Origin: Steinernema hermaphroditum
Lineage: Eukaryota; Nematoda; Chromadorea; Rhabditida; Steinernematidae
Length of the DNA: 64,000 bases
Reading direction: 5' to 3'
NCBI GenBank assembly: GCA_030435675.1
Contig: CM059622.1
Coordinates: forward strand, 3,534,001 to 3,598,000
The position numbers were made by a program, and so were the translations under genes. The notes under the pieces were generated by a model, which did not search any database, had not been told where the DNA came from, and saw nothing but the letters and a program-made list of their open reading frames with translations. Shown in pieces: positions 37,405 through 49,285 of this stretch; within the stretch, counting starts at the first letter, position 1, and each line of letters starts with the position of its first letter.

Positions 37405-39733
37405 CTACTCGGCGTCCGACTCGTCCGATACTTCGCGGACTTCTCGCTTCGACAGCGTTGCCTCCTTGTCCAGAGGTCGAATGATTCTTCCAGACTCCGT
37501 CTTGACAGCTTGTTTCGTCAGCTCCTTGGTCACCTGTACCGGATTCCAGTCTCTGCCGATCGGCTGCTTCAACACTGCCTCGTAGTCGTCGATTGTGGTG
37601 AATGGGAAGGGCACTTCGTTCGGCTGCAACTGCTCCACCGCAGAGTCGACGTTCTCCCGAATGATCAGTCCTACGTTCCTGCGATCTTTCCGCTTTTGCT
37701 CTTTGGCTTTCAGGACGAATCTAAAAAGACTGTCATCTCATCGAGATTAATGGAGTAAAGCTACCTCTTCTTAGGAGCCTTTTTCTCGATGCCGGGTCCT
37801 GTCCACGATCCCCATCCGAGCAAAGTTAAGTCAATATCCTTAGGCTTCTCGACGCCGTGCACCTCATCACGTTCCTCCTCGAAATCGGCCAACACATCAT
37901 CATCTTGGAATGCCGCGGCAAGAGCGTCTTGTTGCAGTTCTAAACCAACACTGTTTATTCTACAAGCAAACTGCGAGGTCTATGTACCTTCTTCGAAGTC
38001 CTCTATAGTGTCCATGACGTTTTTGTTCACATCGACGAGTGCATTGTTTTCAATGTTCAAAAAATCTTTGGGATTCAGAGAAATCTCGTCTTGAACTTCT
38101 TTACTCTTTTTTGACCTTTTCAAGTCCACGGGTTCTTGAGCAGCGCGTTTCTTGCCCTTCTTTTTGCATGTGCTCTCCTCGACTTCATCAGCAAATCGGA
38201 CGGACTTCTTGGCAAAAGATAGAACGCTGGCGTCGATGTCATCGAAAATCTCGTCGATGTCTCTTCGCGAGGTCTTTTTGGTAGGTTTTTCTAGCTCCTC
38301 TTCTTCTTCGTCACTATCTTCCTCTTGTTCCTCATCTTCCACGTCTTCCTCGTCATCGACTTTAACATCTTCATCGGCCACTTCGACGTCCTCCTGATCT
38401 TCAACTTCCTCCTCTCCTTCAACGGCTTCTTCGTCTTCTGACTCATCCTCCTTCGCAACCGTAATCCAGTCGTTATCTACGTCGAAGAGCGCCTTCCCGT
38501 TATTCTTCTTTCCTTTCTCGAACTGCTCGTTGGTCACATGCTTCACATTTGCCTTCGCCTTCTTGGCTTCACGAATCTTTGCCAGCTGCTCACGCAAATA
38601 CGGATTCTCCGCCGCCGTTGTGATGTTCCTGTCCTCGCTAGCGGCAGCCTCGGCAGCTTCGCGAAGAATATCTCCAACGGTCTTCTTCTTGGCGGTGCCT
38701 TCATCTTCCGATTCATCCGAATCGCTCTCGAGGTTGTGCTTTTCGCGGAGCTCCTTTCCGAGTTGCGCATGCTCGTCCATGAACTTCTTGATTCCTTCAT
38801 TGCGGGACGCGTACTTCATCAACTGCTGCTTCCATTTGCCCTTCGTGCTGTGCTTTAGGCTGCCACGCTCTTCGATTCGGTCAAGCTCCAGTTCCGCAAG
38901 CTTTTCCTTCGCAGCTTCGGGATCGCGTGCCACAAGATCTTCAAACTCCTTGATGAGCTTCTTGCGCTTGTCGCGCTTCTTGATCCGATGGTACTTCTTG
39001 CTCTTGATTCGCGCTTCGCGCTTCATCTTGGCCTCTCGGTAACTCATCAGAGCACGGAGTCGCTGCAGCTCGTGGCACTTTTCCTTTGCCTCCTTCAGGC
39101 TCATCGCCTTGATGATTTCCTGTTCGGCCTCGGTGTACATCTCTTTGTTTGTGAGATTGTTTTTGCTACCGTTCAGCACTTCACTCATTTGCTTTTCGAG
39201 TTCTGTGCGGGGAGTGAAATCTTCTGTTCGCTCGGCTCCAGAGCGCATCACCCTGATCGGCTCTCTGTCTAGCGGGAAAACGAGCTGCTCAGCCGTACGA
39301 TTGTCAGCTACCACGGAGTCCCAAACACGGAGATTCTTCCTGAATCACGTCCATTCATCGACAGAAGTTCCGCAAGCACCTACCTCGTCTCTCTGTAGGC
39401 GACAGCGCTCTCGATTCTCTCCTTTGCTTGACGATGCAGGGGTGTATCGAGGGTGCGAGCGGCCTTTCGTGGCTTTTTCCCCTTCGGAACATCCAAGTGC
39501 AGTTGCTTCTTGGCATCGTTCAGATTTCTAAGATGCAAAGAGGAGTTAATTGAAGAAATGCACGTAATTGCTTACTTGGTCGATTTGATGCTGTTGAGAA
39601 GGTCGGCAACGTTGACTTTGTCAGCCTTCTTTTTCAAGTCCTTATTGGGAGCCTTGTCCGTACCGATCTTCGAAATCGTCTTCAAAAGCTTCTCGTGCTC
39701 CGCATCGTTGAAGTCGGAGTCATAGTCCGACAT
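37405..39733 (-). CDS. utp-14: UTP14, U3 snoRNP / SSU processome component
   Basis: Exons 39576-39733, 39384-39527, 37988-39339, 37765-37939 and 37405-37720 sum to 714 residues. The protein starts MSDYDSDFNDAEHEKLL and contains the family blocks LKKEADKVNVADLL-like, RVWDSVVADNRTAEQLVFPL, SYREAKMKREARIKSKKYHR, the acidic spacer of Glu/Asp runs (about residues 300-450) and the signature LLGWGSWTGPGI followed by NVGLIIRENVDSA and PFPFTTIDDYE. UTP14 acts in the nucleolus, activating the Dhr1-type helicase during 18S rRNA maturation. Plus-strand open frames over the same interval (for example 38530-39042) are shadows of the low-complexity coding strand. It lies tail to tail with the PGAM-like gene with 233 bp between stops. 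Confidence 0.95.
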
Positions 39734-41032
39734 CGTGAGAGTGACTCTGCAAGGAGCGACGAGTGAAACTTCCAGAGCAAGTAACAGGCACGCGATGAAA
39801 CTCAAAACGATCGCAATTCCGTGGAGGTCGAAAGTTCTGAACTACTCGAGGCCTCAATTACGAGGAAATTCAACGCAGAAAAAAACGCACTCTAAAAATT
39901 CGGCCCATTTCGGGACAGCCAAATTTACCAAAAATGCATGAAAATATACCAAAAGCCGGCAGACGTCTAACCTGGGTTTAAAACAACAACCAGAAAGAAA
40001 CTCAAACTCCTCCACAGGCCTTTCAAATTTTCGGGGAAGAGGACGAACGTCTTCCTTTTAGACTGCAGCCGATTCAAAAAGTACGGTCCTTTCCGCGTCA
40101 GGGAAAAGCGTCTGGGAAGACTGTCTGATGCAAGTGTTGCCTCATTCCGCTCGCCTTTCGGAGCCTCGATTCTCCGAATCGGTCATCTGTTTGTTGTCTG
40201 CGAGACGTGTCTGCTTTCCACGTCTGATCACCGATGTTTACTTTTGGAGTTGAGTGGTCACAGGTCGCCTTCCTGTTGCGTCTTTGGTTCGCTGATTAAT
40301 TTGCAAAACTCCACAACTGTTTTTTGTTCTTCGTGACTTCACCGATCCGCGAGCAGAATGAAACATTCTGGCAATTCTGTTACTTTTTGACGGTACGACT
40401 CGTTGTGAACCCCGAGAATGCAGGGCTTGTCAAAAAGCTCTTTGATTTTGCACTGGAAAGGTCATGCTTTCCTATTTCGTGCACTAAAAAGAGCCCTTAA
40501 AGGTCTAAAATTTTTTAAGATCTAAAATTTGTAGCAGATTGAATTTTTACCTCGGTTTTTCCAGAGAATGCGACTTCAGAAAATTTAAAAAAAGGCAATC
40601 GTCATCAGTTCAGTTTCCCCAGAGATTCTCAAGATCTGCTGGCGTCGTATGACAAGTTCTCATTTCTCGTTCATATGTGCAACTAACGGAAATGCTTGCA
40701 ATGGTCAGCCGGCAACACCACTACTCATATGTGTGCATTGTGGGTGCACGACACGTGGACCAGTTTGTCGCCACTCAACTCTGCGTTTATCGTTTCATTC
40801 CTGCGCGCTAGTCCTGTCTTCTCATTAGGTAGCGTTTCTTTCACTGTTCGTTCGAATGTCCCACTAACTTTGCATTTGTATTACTACTATCTTTTTATTG
40901 GCCATCAATCGATTGTTTGCAAACTCTTTTTTCATTATATGCTGCTTCTTTCAGTACATTACGCTCGTGGCGTGTATAGACCTATTTCTATGTCTTTCGT
41001 GCCACGTGTCAGGCAATAATTCACATTACTTC
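39734..41032. other. Divergent promoter interval between UTP14 and prolyl-tRNA synthetase
   Basis: This 1.3-kb interval separates two housekeeping genes transcribed away from each other. No exon is recognised. Sequence is AT-rich near 40500-40620 and pyrimidine-rich before the trans-splice acceptor at 41047. Confidence 0.55.
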
Positions 41033-41048
41033 TCGTTTTTTTCACAGG
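41033..41048 (+). promoter_or_regulatory. Probable SL1 trans-splice acceptor
   Basis: TTCTCGTTTTTTTCACAG directly precedes the ATG at 41049 by a single base. An acceptor so close to the start codon with no upstream coding exon indicates spliced-leader addition. It supports the chosen start. Confidence 0.6.
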
Positions 41049-42914
41049 ATGGCGACCGAAGAAGTCCTTGTTCAACAAATCCAGGCCAAAGGCGAACATG
41101 TCCGCGAGCTGAAGACTCAACAGCCGCAAAAGGAGCTCGTTGACGCAGCAGTTCAAGAGCTGCTTAATTTGAAACTGCAGTACAAAGAGCTGACTGGAAA
41201 GGACTATGCTGCCCCTGGAGCGCGCGCCAAGAAAGAGAAGAAGCCGAAGGAAGAGAAGCAGCCGAAGCAGAAGCAACAGCCTAAGGCTAGCGAGGACGGC
41301 AAGAAGGTTACGAAGCTCGGCGTTGGAGTTAGCAAGGACGAGAACTATTCCGATTGGTACTCGCAAGTTATCACGAAGGCCGAGATGATTGAATACTACG
41401 ATGTCTCTGGGTGCTATGTCCTACGCCCCTGGTCGTACGCCATCTGGGAACACATCCAAGCTTGGTTTGACGCTGGAATCAAAAAGATGGGAGTTCGCAA
41501 CTGCTACTTCCCGATGTTTGTGTCCCAAGCAGTGCTCGAAAAAGAGAAAACGCACATTGCCGACTTTGCCCCTGAAGTTGCGTGGGTCACGAAAGCAGGC
41601 CAAAAGGATCTCGACGAACCCATCGCGATTCGTCCTACCAGTGAAACCGTCATCTACCCCTCATTCGCTAAGTGGTGCCAGTCTCACCGTGATCTGCCTA
41701 TCCGCGTCAACCAGTGGTGCAACGTCGTCCGGTGGGAGTTCAAGCACCCCACTCCTTTCCTTCGAACCCGAGAATTCCTGTGGCAAGAAGGACACACCGC
41801 GTGGCAGCACCCTGAGGAGGCTGAAGAAGAGGTGTTTAAGATCCTCGACCTCTACGCTGGTATCTACACTTACCTGTTGGCCGTTCCCGTCGTAAAGGGC
41901 CGAAAGACCGAACGTGAAAAGTTCGCTGGCGGCGACTTCACCACAACTGTCGAAGCCTACGTTCCTGTCAATGGCCGCGGAATCCAGGGAGGCACTTCTC
42001 ACCATCTCGGACAGAACTTCTCCAAAATGTTCAACATCTCGTTTGAGTCGCCAGATGCGGAAGGCGGAAAGATGCACGCCTGGCAGAACAGCTGGGGGCT
42101 CTCCACCCGCACCATCGGCGCCATGATCATGATCCACGGAGATGATAAGGGTCTTGTCCTACCCCCACGTGTGGCCTGCATCCAGGTAACTAACTGAAGC
42201 GTTAATTCTGTCATGATTTTTTTTTTCAATCTAGGTCATCGTTCTGGCTGTTGGAATCACCGCCCAGACCAGTGAAGAGAAGCGCAAGGAGCTCTGTGAC
42301 AAGGCCCAAGAAATCGCCGATGCGCTGGCGGCAGAAGGAATCCGCGCTGAAACCGACCTCCGTGACAATTACTCGCCTGGATGGAAGTTCAATCACTGGG
42401 AGCTGAAGGGTGTTCCGATTCGCATGGAGATCGGACCCAAAGATCTGGATAAGAGCCAAGTGATGTCGGTCATTCGCCATAGTGGAGAGAAGAAGGCTAT
42501 GCCTCTGGCCAGCATTGCCAAGAACACCAAGGAGTTGCTCGATGTTATCCACGACGACATGTACAAAAAGTACGCCTCGTTATTATTTTCGCATGTTTTA
42601 ACTGTCTTTATTGAAGGGTTGAGAAGCTCCGCGACGAGCACAAGAAGGTGTGCCTCGACTGGAAGGACTTTACGGACCTGCTTGATAAAAAGTGCATCAT
42701 CCTCTCTCCCTTCTGCGGTCGTCCCGATTGCGAAGATATCATCAAGGAGGAAAGTGCCCGTGTCGACGCATGCCAGCCCGGTCAATCCGCCATGGGCGGC
42801 AAATCACTGTGCATTCCCCTGGAGCAGCCTGACATTCCCCTTCCCGAGAACTGTATCCACCCCAAGTGTGGTCACAAAGCGAAGTTTTTCACACTCTTTG
42901 GAAGGAGTTATTGA
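41049..42914 (+). CDS. pars-1: Prolyl-tRNA synthetase, cytosolic, with N-terminal WHEP domain
   Basis: Exons 41049-42185, 42235-42569 and 42617-42914 sum to 589 residues. Residues 1-50 form a WHEP helix-turn-helix ([19 protein letters not shown] ... [16 protein letters not shown]), then a Lys-rich linker, then the class II catalytic core: motif 2 region [20 protein letters not shown] with [13 protein letters not shown], motif 3 [14 protein letters not shown], the anticodon-binding domain after [16 protein letters not shown] text, and a Cys-rich zinc-binding C-terminal domain ([21 protein letters not shown]) ending in the typical terminal Tyr (GRSY). This is the eukaryotic EPRS-type ProRS; in nematodes it is a free-standing enzyme, not fused to GluRS. 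It charges tRNA-Pro in the cytosol. Confidence 0.95.
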
Positions 42915-43186
42915 GTATCTGCTGCATGTTCTCTAATGTATTGTTGTTTTATGAACGGTGATGTTATTGTTTTTTCGATGAGTTTGAGCGTCTACATTTC
43001 AACCACATGCGTGAAGTTGTTGTACATTGGATAAGAGGCCGTAGCTCGTCTGTGGCCTGTACAACTTTTCCTCAAATTTCGTGGTATATGTAGACGTGCA
43101 TTCTGTTGAGGAGCAACTGGCGCTACCGAGCGCCACCACTCATCGATCACCACCCAGACTGTCGACTGTCTACTTGTGCATATATA
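42915..43186. other. 3' region of prolyl-tRNA synthetase gene
   Basis: Non-coding sequence, T-rich with GTTGTTTTATG and TGTTATTGTTTTTTC. No canonical AATAAA is obvious near the stop. Nothing else is seen. Confidence 0.4.
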
Positions 43187-43413
43187 TACAGTGGCCTAAA
43201 TATAAATAGGGACACCTGTTGGGAAATCAATCTTTCGTGTTTTAGTTGTATTTTACGGCAACTGATTCTAAACGACTTTCACTATCCAATGCAGAATTTC
43301 CTGTCGATTCTTATCATGCATAGAAATTAGGTCACTACCCCTTATCAGGCAACTATTTCGTTGCGGGACCACGAAGCGCTCATTTCGTCGCGGAAATATA
43401 AATAGGGACACCT
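43187..43413 (+). mobile_element. Tc1-like terminus fragment with repeated TIR segment
   Basis: The sequence TACAGTGGCCTAAATATAAA followed by TAGGGACACC resembles a Tc1/mariner terminal inverted repeat starting at a TA. The inner part AAATATAAATAGGGACACCT recurs in direct, not inverted, orientation at 43394-43413. No transposase coding lies between, so this is a relic or a rearranged end. Confidence 0.55.
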
Positions 43414-43757
43414 CCTAAATACAGGTAGAATTCCTTGCATATGAAGTATAAAATGACAGTAACAGTTATATTTATGCTAACAATTCATATTTAGCGGATT
43501 TACGTGTGATTTGAAGAATCCCTGGATAGTCTGGGATTTCAAAACTCTTAGACTTGTAGTGACACCAGAGAAAGAGAAACATTAAGCGTTTTCACGTGAA
43601 ACTATCCCGAAAAATCACTAAAAAATCACAAGAAAAATTCAAATCTGTTTCTAGACTGTCTGATAAGATTACACACTTTTTTATACTGACCATGTTTTTG
43701 TGGAATATATTCTTCGATTTATCACAGTTTGATCACCCAAAGACGTACATGATTAAA

Positions 43758-46700
43758 TTACAACACTTTTACGCGTCGGTACAGTTCAAAAGCGTCCTTG
43801 TCTCGAGCAGATGGCGCAACATGAGAATTGTAAATGTTGAAAGCGTCTTGGTAGACCTTCATCGAAGCAGTCGCCACCTCCGTAATTTCACACTGGAACG
43901 TGCTGTCCAGTGTGTACAGCGCGAGAGGTTTCATCTCCTCATTGGAGACCATCGAGACGATGTCATTCTGAAGAAGCATTTCTAGACTACCGTACTCCTC
44001 AAACCCCATCACCCACCACTTCTTCTTGTTTTGCCGTGTTCCTTTGAGCGAATTTAGCGTAATTACTGTACTTGGCCTTATCGTAGTCGGGAGGTCCGGT
44101 GATATGAACACCATAGGCCTCTACCGTGTTCTTCAGGCCGATGGTTAGGGGCGAGGCGAAGGTGCGACTCGGAGTCTCTCTGAGTGCGGACTTCACGTTC
44201 GCCAGAATGGGCTTGGTGATCCGGAGGAAGGCCGGCTCGTACTCGATCTCCTCGTCGTTGGCCGTGGCGTCGCCTTCTTCGTCGTCGTCATCGTCGTCGT
44301 CTTCCACTGTCGGCTTCTTGAACGCTTTGAAACGACTGAAGGCCGATGAAGGGGCGACGTTGTGCTGAAGCGTGAGCATGATTAGCGATGTGTTCTTCAA
44401 GAACAGAGCTCCTATGTGAATCTGATCTCTATCTCGTCCCTAACTATTCATCCCTAACCCGTCCTGGATTCTTCACTGATGGAAGGCTAACATACAGATT
44501 TGTCAGATTTGTTGAAGAGCTTCATGAAAGGTGACGCCGAATGTACTTCCTGGTTGACCGACCGAATAACGATGTTCTTCGGATGCGCAAACTCCCTAGT
44601 CAATCGTTCGAGATCGGTCAGTTGGAAGCATCTATAGTTCATTTCGAACAGATCTGAAATGGTCCACCGTAGCCTAGAAGATCAGTGCTTTTGGATACCT
44701 AGCCTCTCCGGCTCCTTCTTGGTCTCCGCCGTATTTGGAGCGCTAACCGAATACGTCCGACCGTTCCACGTCCACTCCTTGTCCGTGTTGGCGGTTTCGT
44801 CCAGCTCCAACGTCCACGCACAATAGTCGGCTTTGGATTGGAAGCCGATGGGGAAGTGGAGGTAGTGGTCCGTTGGCATGTCCCAGATGGGAACGAGGCA
44901 GTTGATTTTGGGGCGGTAGATGCCGAGAAAGAGGTTGATGCCGTGCTGCTTGTCAAAGTCGCCGAAAGTGTTACTGTAGTAACGGGAGATCGTCTGGATG
45001 ACGTCTCGGCTTCGTTCCTAAACCGACTCTGTGTATTCTTCTTAGGACTCCCATGTGTTATGCCCACCCAAGAGTGAAGTTTGTTTAGTCAACTTACCTG
45101 GAAAGCGGCGGTCTTCTTATAGGTCTTCACCGAATGGACCAACTGTGATCCAGCATACTGATAGGCCATAGTGTCGCCGTGTTCATCGAACAGCTCCTCA
45201 TAGATTCTGCAGAGTTCGCTCGCCGGCGAGATGATCGGCTCCGAAACGTAACCCATCGAATAGAGCTGGCATCCCAAAGCCACCTTGCCTATCCCAAACT
45301 GAGCCACATTTGTTCGGTCGAGGCAGTCAACGCAGTTCGTCCTGGAGACTCCCCTTTGAAGTAGGAAGCGTCCGTCCTTAGATTTCTCCGCTACGAACTC
45401 TTCCATCAGAGGATGCGGCTCGTCTTGGCGATTGTAGAGCTCGGGGAAGGACTGGAACCAGCCATGACTGAGCACAGCCCTGAATCCGATCTCCTCCAGC
45501 TTGGGAAGCACCAAACCCTTCTTGTTACAGCGAGCAACATCGAAGCTCAAGTAGCCGATGCGTTCCTTCACCGGCACGAAGAGGTTCAAGTAGTTGATCG
45601 CCCTCAGAAAGTGTGTATGGAGAAGAAGCTCGTTTCCTCGATTCGCCTTCCTCTTCACGAGATTCATCACGATGATGGGACACCCGTATTTCCGTCGGAG
45701 GTCCCTGAAGTGGGCGGCGGCAGTGAATGCGTGCGGCTCGTGCAGATCGATCTGGATCGGAGGCTTCGCCACAACGCCTCTGTTGGCAGGGTCTTGGGAC
45801 CAGATGAGGGGGACGGAGCCACGCCGTTGGACAAAGGCGCTGAACTTTCCGTGGCGGAGGTCGGGCGACGAGCTCACTTCCCAGACGATTTGTTCCGTTT
45901 CCACTTCGTTGGCGACGTCACCTGTACAAGAAATATCCCAGATTATGGACCACAGATCATACGCTTTGAGATTTCATAAGATTTACGCAGTTGAAACCTT
46001 TCACAATCTATCATTTAATGCAATTTTAGAAATGAGATCTGCCAGGTCCCCAAGTTACACAGATCTGTGTCACTTGGGGACATTTCATAAGAATGGGGCT
46101 CATGCAGATCGATCTGGATCGGAGGCTGTCAGAACGCCTCATCTAAGATCTTTCACACTCCTTCATTTAAAGCACTTTTAGCAATCGGATCTGCCAGGTC
46201 ACTTTTCTGGAGAACACACCAAAACAGCAGCCACAGGATGACTCATCTGTGAGAAAGGACATTGGTCATAACATCTTAAAAGAGCACTTCAGGACGTTAA
46301 ATGCCTAGCTCTCCATCCCGTAAATGTAAAAAGACATTGCTCTCTTAATTGGCCACATTTTCACCTTCCCATCTTTGAAGTCAGATTCGTATTCCTGGAT
46401 AGTACCTTTAAAATTAGCTCCTCGCTTCAAAAACCTTGTTCCAGCATATTCCGCCGATCTTCGTCCAATGAGTGTCAGCGAAAGTTTGGCACAGGGAAGG
46501 GTGACATAGTGATGTCCTAGAAGGCCATCTTGCTCACTTTTTCCAAGAATCCTCTCACTCACCAACGTAGCCATGGACGATGTTCAGCAGCCACCGCTCG
46601 CTCACTAAATTTCTCCTCATCGGCTCCAGCAAGTACTTGTTCCAGATGAACTTTTGGTCCGAAACCACACAACCCAGCGCGTTCTCTTGGAACGTGCGGC

Positions 46701-47291
46701 TCATGTCGTAGGTGTAGGAGAAGTAGAAGTCGGTCGTGAGGTCCACCGACTGGAAGGTCCTCAAGTACTTCTGCTCCTCCGCGTTGTCGTTTGGCTGCAC
46801 TCCCCATGGGATGTAGATGGTCTCCACTTCCTCGATTTTGAAGATTTGGTGATAGCCGATCTTTGACACTGCTCTCGCTTTCGTGATTACCTGAGCGATA
46901 CGGAAATACATGTAGAAGACTATAATGCGTCTTACAAGAAGGTAAAACCCGGTCAGAAATTTGACGGCGCCGATAATTCCAAAAGCATCGCTGACGGTTT
47001 CGATTATTTTCGCCTTCTCCGCCCCGCTTCGACGTTTGTCGGCCTTCAGAACGACTGAAACAAGGATGGGCCCATAGAAACGTTGCTTTTCTTACTGGAA
47101 GAGCCGGAAACAGTCGCCAGAAGCTCCTTGATTTCTTCCTTCGAGTAGAGGTGCTCGGGCTCGCCCAACTTCAGATCGCCGGGCTCCGTTCGGTCGATTT
47201 TCAGAAGATGGTAGCGCGTTTCGGAGATGTCGCAGCCGACGATGTAGAAATGTGTGGGAGTCTCATAGATGCTGATCTTCCGGAGCAGCAT
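43758..47291 (-). CDS. fig-4: FIG4/SAC3 polyphosphoinositide phosphatase
   Basis: Exons 47096-47291, 46936-47054, 46563-46890, 46406-46516, 45098-45921, 44699-45017, 44496-44653, about 44050-44421 and 43758 to about 44030. The SAC domain shows FKIEEVETIYIP, FYFSYTYDMSRT, LLNIVHGYVG, AGTRFLKRGANF, VETEQIVWEV and the catalytic P-loop RTNCVDCLDRTN (C-x5-R). The spacing and wording (HGDTMAYQYAGSQLVHSVKT) are those of FIG4, which forms the PIKfyve-VAC14 complex on endosomes and dephosphorylates PI(3,5)P2. The short C-terminal motif YGVHITGPPDYDK is also FIG4-like. A 45-bp intron at 46891-46935 is a multiple of three with no stop; removing it restores the conserved FLTGFYLL/VITKARAVSKIG junction. 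The last junction near 44040 is unresolved. The intron 45922-46405 holds copied exon sequence. Confidence 0.92.
45990..46205. repeat. Diverged tandem duplication inside a FIG4 intron, with a copied exon segment
   Basis: Two units share ...TTTCAC..TC.TCATTTAA.GCA.TTTTAG then AGATCTGCCAGGTC or GGATCTGCCAGGTC (about 45990-46047 and 46145-46203). Between them, 46097-46142 nearly repeats the FIG4 exon segment 45735-45782 (CAGATCGATCTGGATCGGAG) in the same orientation. Confidence 0.65.
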
Positions 47292-48017
47292 GAGGCAGTG
47301 ACGGTGAATACTGCTGCACACAACTACCGATTATGCGTGCAGATGACGCGGCGGGGAGAGCGATGCGAACGGAGGATGTTTACAGTGTGGTGGGAACGTC
47401 AAATATGTTGTGGTTGTCGCTGTGTCCGTGCAGTAAATTTACGCAAGAGTTAGCAGAAGTGATGATTTACTAGCAACTGATGTACAGGGCACTTATACAG
47501 AAGTCTGGAATGCCATAGTCTATGGAAACAGACAGTCTCTGCGAATCACTTCAGTCATCTAGCTTTACTTTCGCAAAACCGTCTGAAAACGACCGGTCGA
47601 TCGTGAAAAATGAGACTACCACATGTCACATGAACATGGGCCACAGAGCTATCAGCGCTTTCCAACCAGATTTTTTTACTTCAAAAGCTCAGAGATATTC
47701 AAGCAATGTTTCCACGCCTGCGTGGCCGATCGCTGATCGACGAAAGAGAAAATGAAAGAGAGAAGAATGAGTGGAGCAAGCTCTCTGCAGTCTGGATGGG
47801 TGCAAATGCAGACAACAGACAGACAGAACCATTTGGAGGATGTATCTCTACGGTTGATGTCTGTCTGATGTCTAGAAGAAAGAAAAGTTGACGGATGAAA
47901 TATGCAAAACTACTCCAGGTCGATCGCGGCGGGACCCAAACCAAGTTTTCCAAAGTGGCATCACTTTCAACATATAAGAACGAGCTGTACAAATACAGTA
48001 ACCTAGTATTTTCGAAA
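47292..48017. other. Divergent promoter interval between FIG4 and the forkhead gene
   Basis: No exon recognised. An in-frame extension of the forkhead open frame begins at 47895, but its residues show no domain and the better start is at 48018. A few GACAGACAGA-type short repeats occur near 47810-47830. Confidence 0.45.
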
Positions 48018-49046
48018 ATGGCTTCCTCGAAGAGACAACACAAGCAGAACGAATACGGTCTCTCCTACCCGGCGATGATCGTCCTCGCCATCCAGAACTC
48101 CCCCACCGCCATAGATTCCACCTTCTGCAATCGAGCTGTCAGCGTCCAAGACGTCTACACCTTCTTGAAAGCCCACGTGGCGCCCTTCCAAGAGATGAGC
48201 GGAGCTGAGTGGACCCGGACGGAGAAGGTGCTTCGACACTCTCTCTCCCAGACGACCTACTTCCACCGTATCGCCTTCGACGGCGCCGGGGGTGGGCTTA
48301 TCGTGCCCAGCAAAGCGACTTGTGCCTTCAAGGGCGCTCTGTGGACTCTGCACCCGACCGACAAAGAGACAGCCGAGAAGGCGACAAAGAGGATCCAGAA
48401 GGCTTTCAAGAAGGAGCACATGGAGAAGTTCCGCCGCTTCCTGGTGAACGGCGCGATCCTCGAGGAGCTGAGGGGCGCTTCTTGGGGATGGAGGGGACCT
48501 CGCGGGGAATCTCTCGGCGAATCCGACGCCGCCAGGAAGCTTGACAGAAGGGACTACAGCCTTGTGGCGTCCGAAACCTGCCAGAGGACGTCCAGGAAGA
48601 GGAGAGCCGAACCAGAGGAGGAATCCAGACCGAAGAAGATCCTGAGATCAGAGCTGTCTTCTCCTACCGTCGTCCAGTCTCCAACTCATGTCGCAGACGT
48701 TCCCATCCAAACGGAAGAAGAAATCCCCAAAGAAACTGAGGAGAAGACTGAGGGACTAGAGAAATGGGTCGTCACACCTACCGTAATCGAGCCTCAAACA
48801 GAAATCTCTGAAGAGAACAACCAGGAGATTATCGAATCAAATGAATGGATCTACACACCTACCGTAACCCATCCCCAACCAGATCCCTACTTCGAAGGAT
48901 ACGACGCTTCTGTTCAGCCAGTGTTCACCTTCACAGAGGAAGAGAACTTCCCCCAGTACAATTTCTACGAACCCAGCGCTTTCTTCCAAGAGACCCTACA
49001 GGACCCACTCCATCTTCACCCTTTCTCTCTACCGTACTACTACTGA
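48018..49046 (+). CDS. Divergent forkhead (winged-helix) transcription factor, intronless
   Basis: A single open frame from ATG 48018 (MASSKRQHKQNEYGLSYPAM) to TGA 49046 gives about 342 residues. Residues 12-125 fit a forkhead DNA-binding domain: YPAMIVLAIQNSP (helix 1), VSVQDVYTFLKAHVAPF (helix 2), TEKVLRHSLSQTTYFHRI (recognition helix, with RHSLS kept but the usual NxxRHNLSLN changed to KVLRHSLSQT), and FKGALWTLHP (wing 1 end). About 10 extra residues sit between helices 1 and 2. The rest is Glu/Ser-rich and ends with two copies of a motif W-x-x-TPTV-x-x-PQ (about residues 255 and 285), then an aromatic tail FSLPYYY. It would be a nuclear regulator, close in style to the fast-evolving C. 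elegans fkh paralogs; the ortholog is not determinable. An upstream in-frame ATG at 47895 is possible. Confidence 0.8.
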   Translation: MASSKRQHKQNEYGLSYPAMIVLAIQNSPTAIDSTFCNRAVSVQDVYTFLKAHVAPFQEMSGAEWTRTEKVLRHSLSQTTYFHRIAFDGAGGGLIVPSKATCAFKGALWTLHPTDKETAEKATKRIQKAFKKEHMEKFRRFLVNGAILEELRGASWGWRGPRGESLGESDAARKLDRRDYSLVASETCQRTSRKRRAEPEEESRPKKILRSELSSPTVVQSPTHVADVPIQTEEEIPKETEEKTEGLEKWVVTPTVIEPQTEISEENNQEIIESNEWIYTPTVTHPQPDPYFEGYDASVQPVFTFTEEENFPQYNFYEPSAFFQETLQDPLHLHPFSLPYYY

Positions 49047-49250
49047 CTACTGTACTATTCATTACTATTTACTATCTTCGATTGTAATTTGCATAAAATG
49101 CTGTAAAATTCAATTCGTTCTCAATCATGGACTTTCAAGAAATGGTCGTCGGTAAACAACTTACAAGGTGGACCAGAGGTAACAACATATTCTTTTTCTT
49201 TTTAGAATTTCCAATGTTTCGCCACGATGCAATTTTTGAAAAGCAAAACA

Positions 49251-49285
49251 ACGACGACGGCGGCGGCGGCGGCGACGGCGACGAC
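49251..49285. repeat. CGG/CGA trinucleotide repeat
   Basis: ACGACGACGGCGGCGGCGGC continues as GGCGACGGCGACGACG. On the minus strand it reads as an alanine/valine or arginine run in open frames that I do not accept as genes. Confidence 0.85.

Noticed and set aside
38152..39042. Long plus-strand open frames opposite UTP14, rich in Ser
   Set aside because: These are antisense shadows of the Glu/Lys/Asp-rich UTP14 coding exon; the minus-strand protein is clearly conserved.
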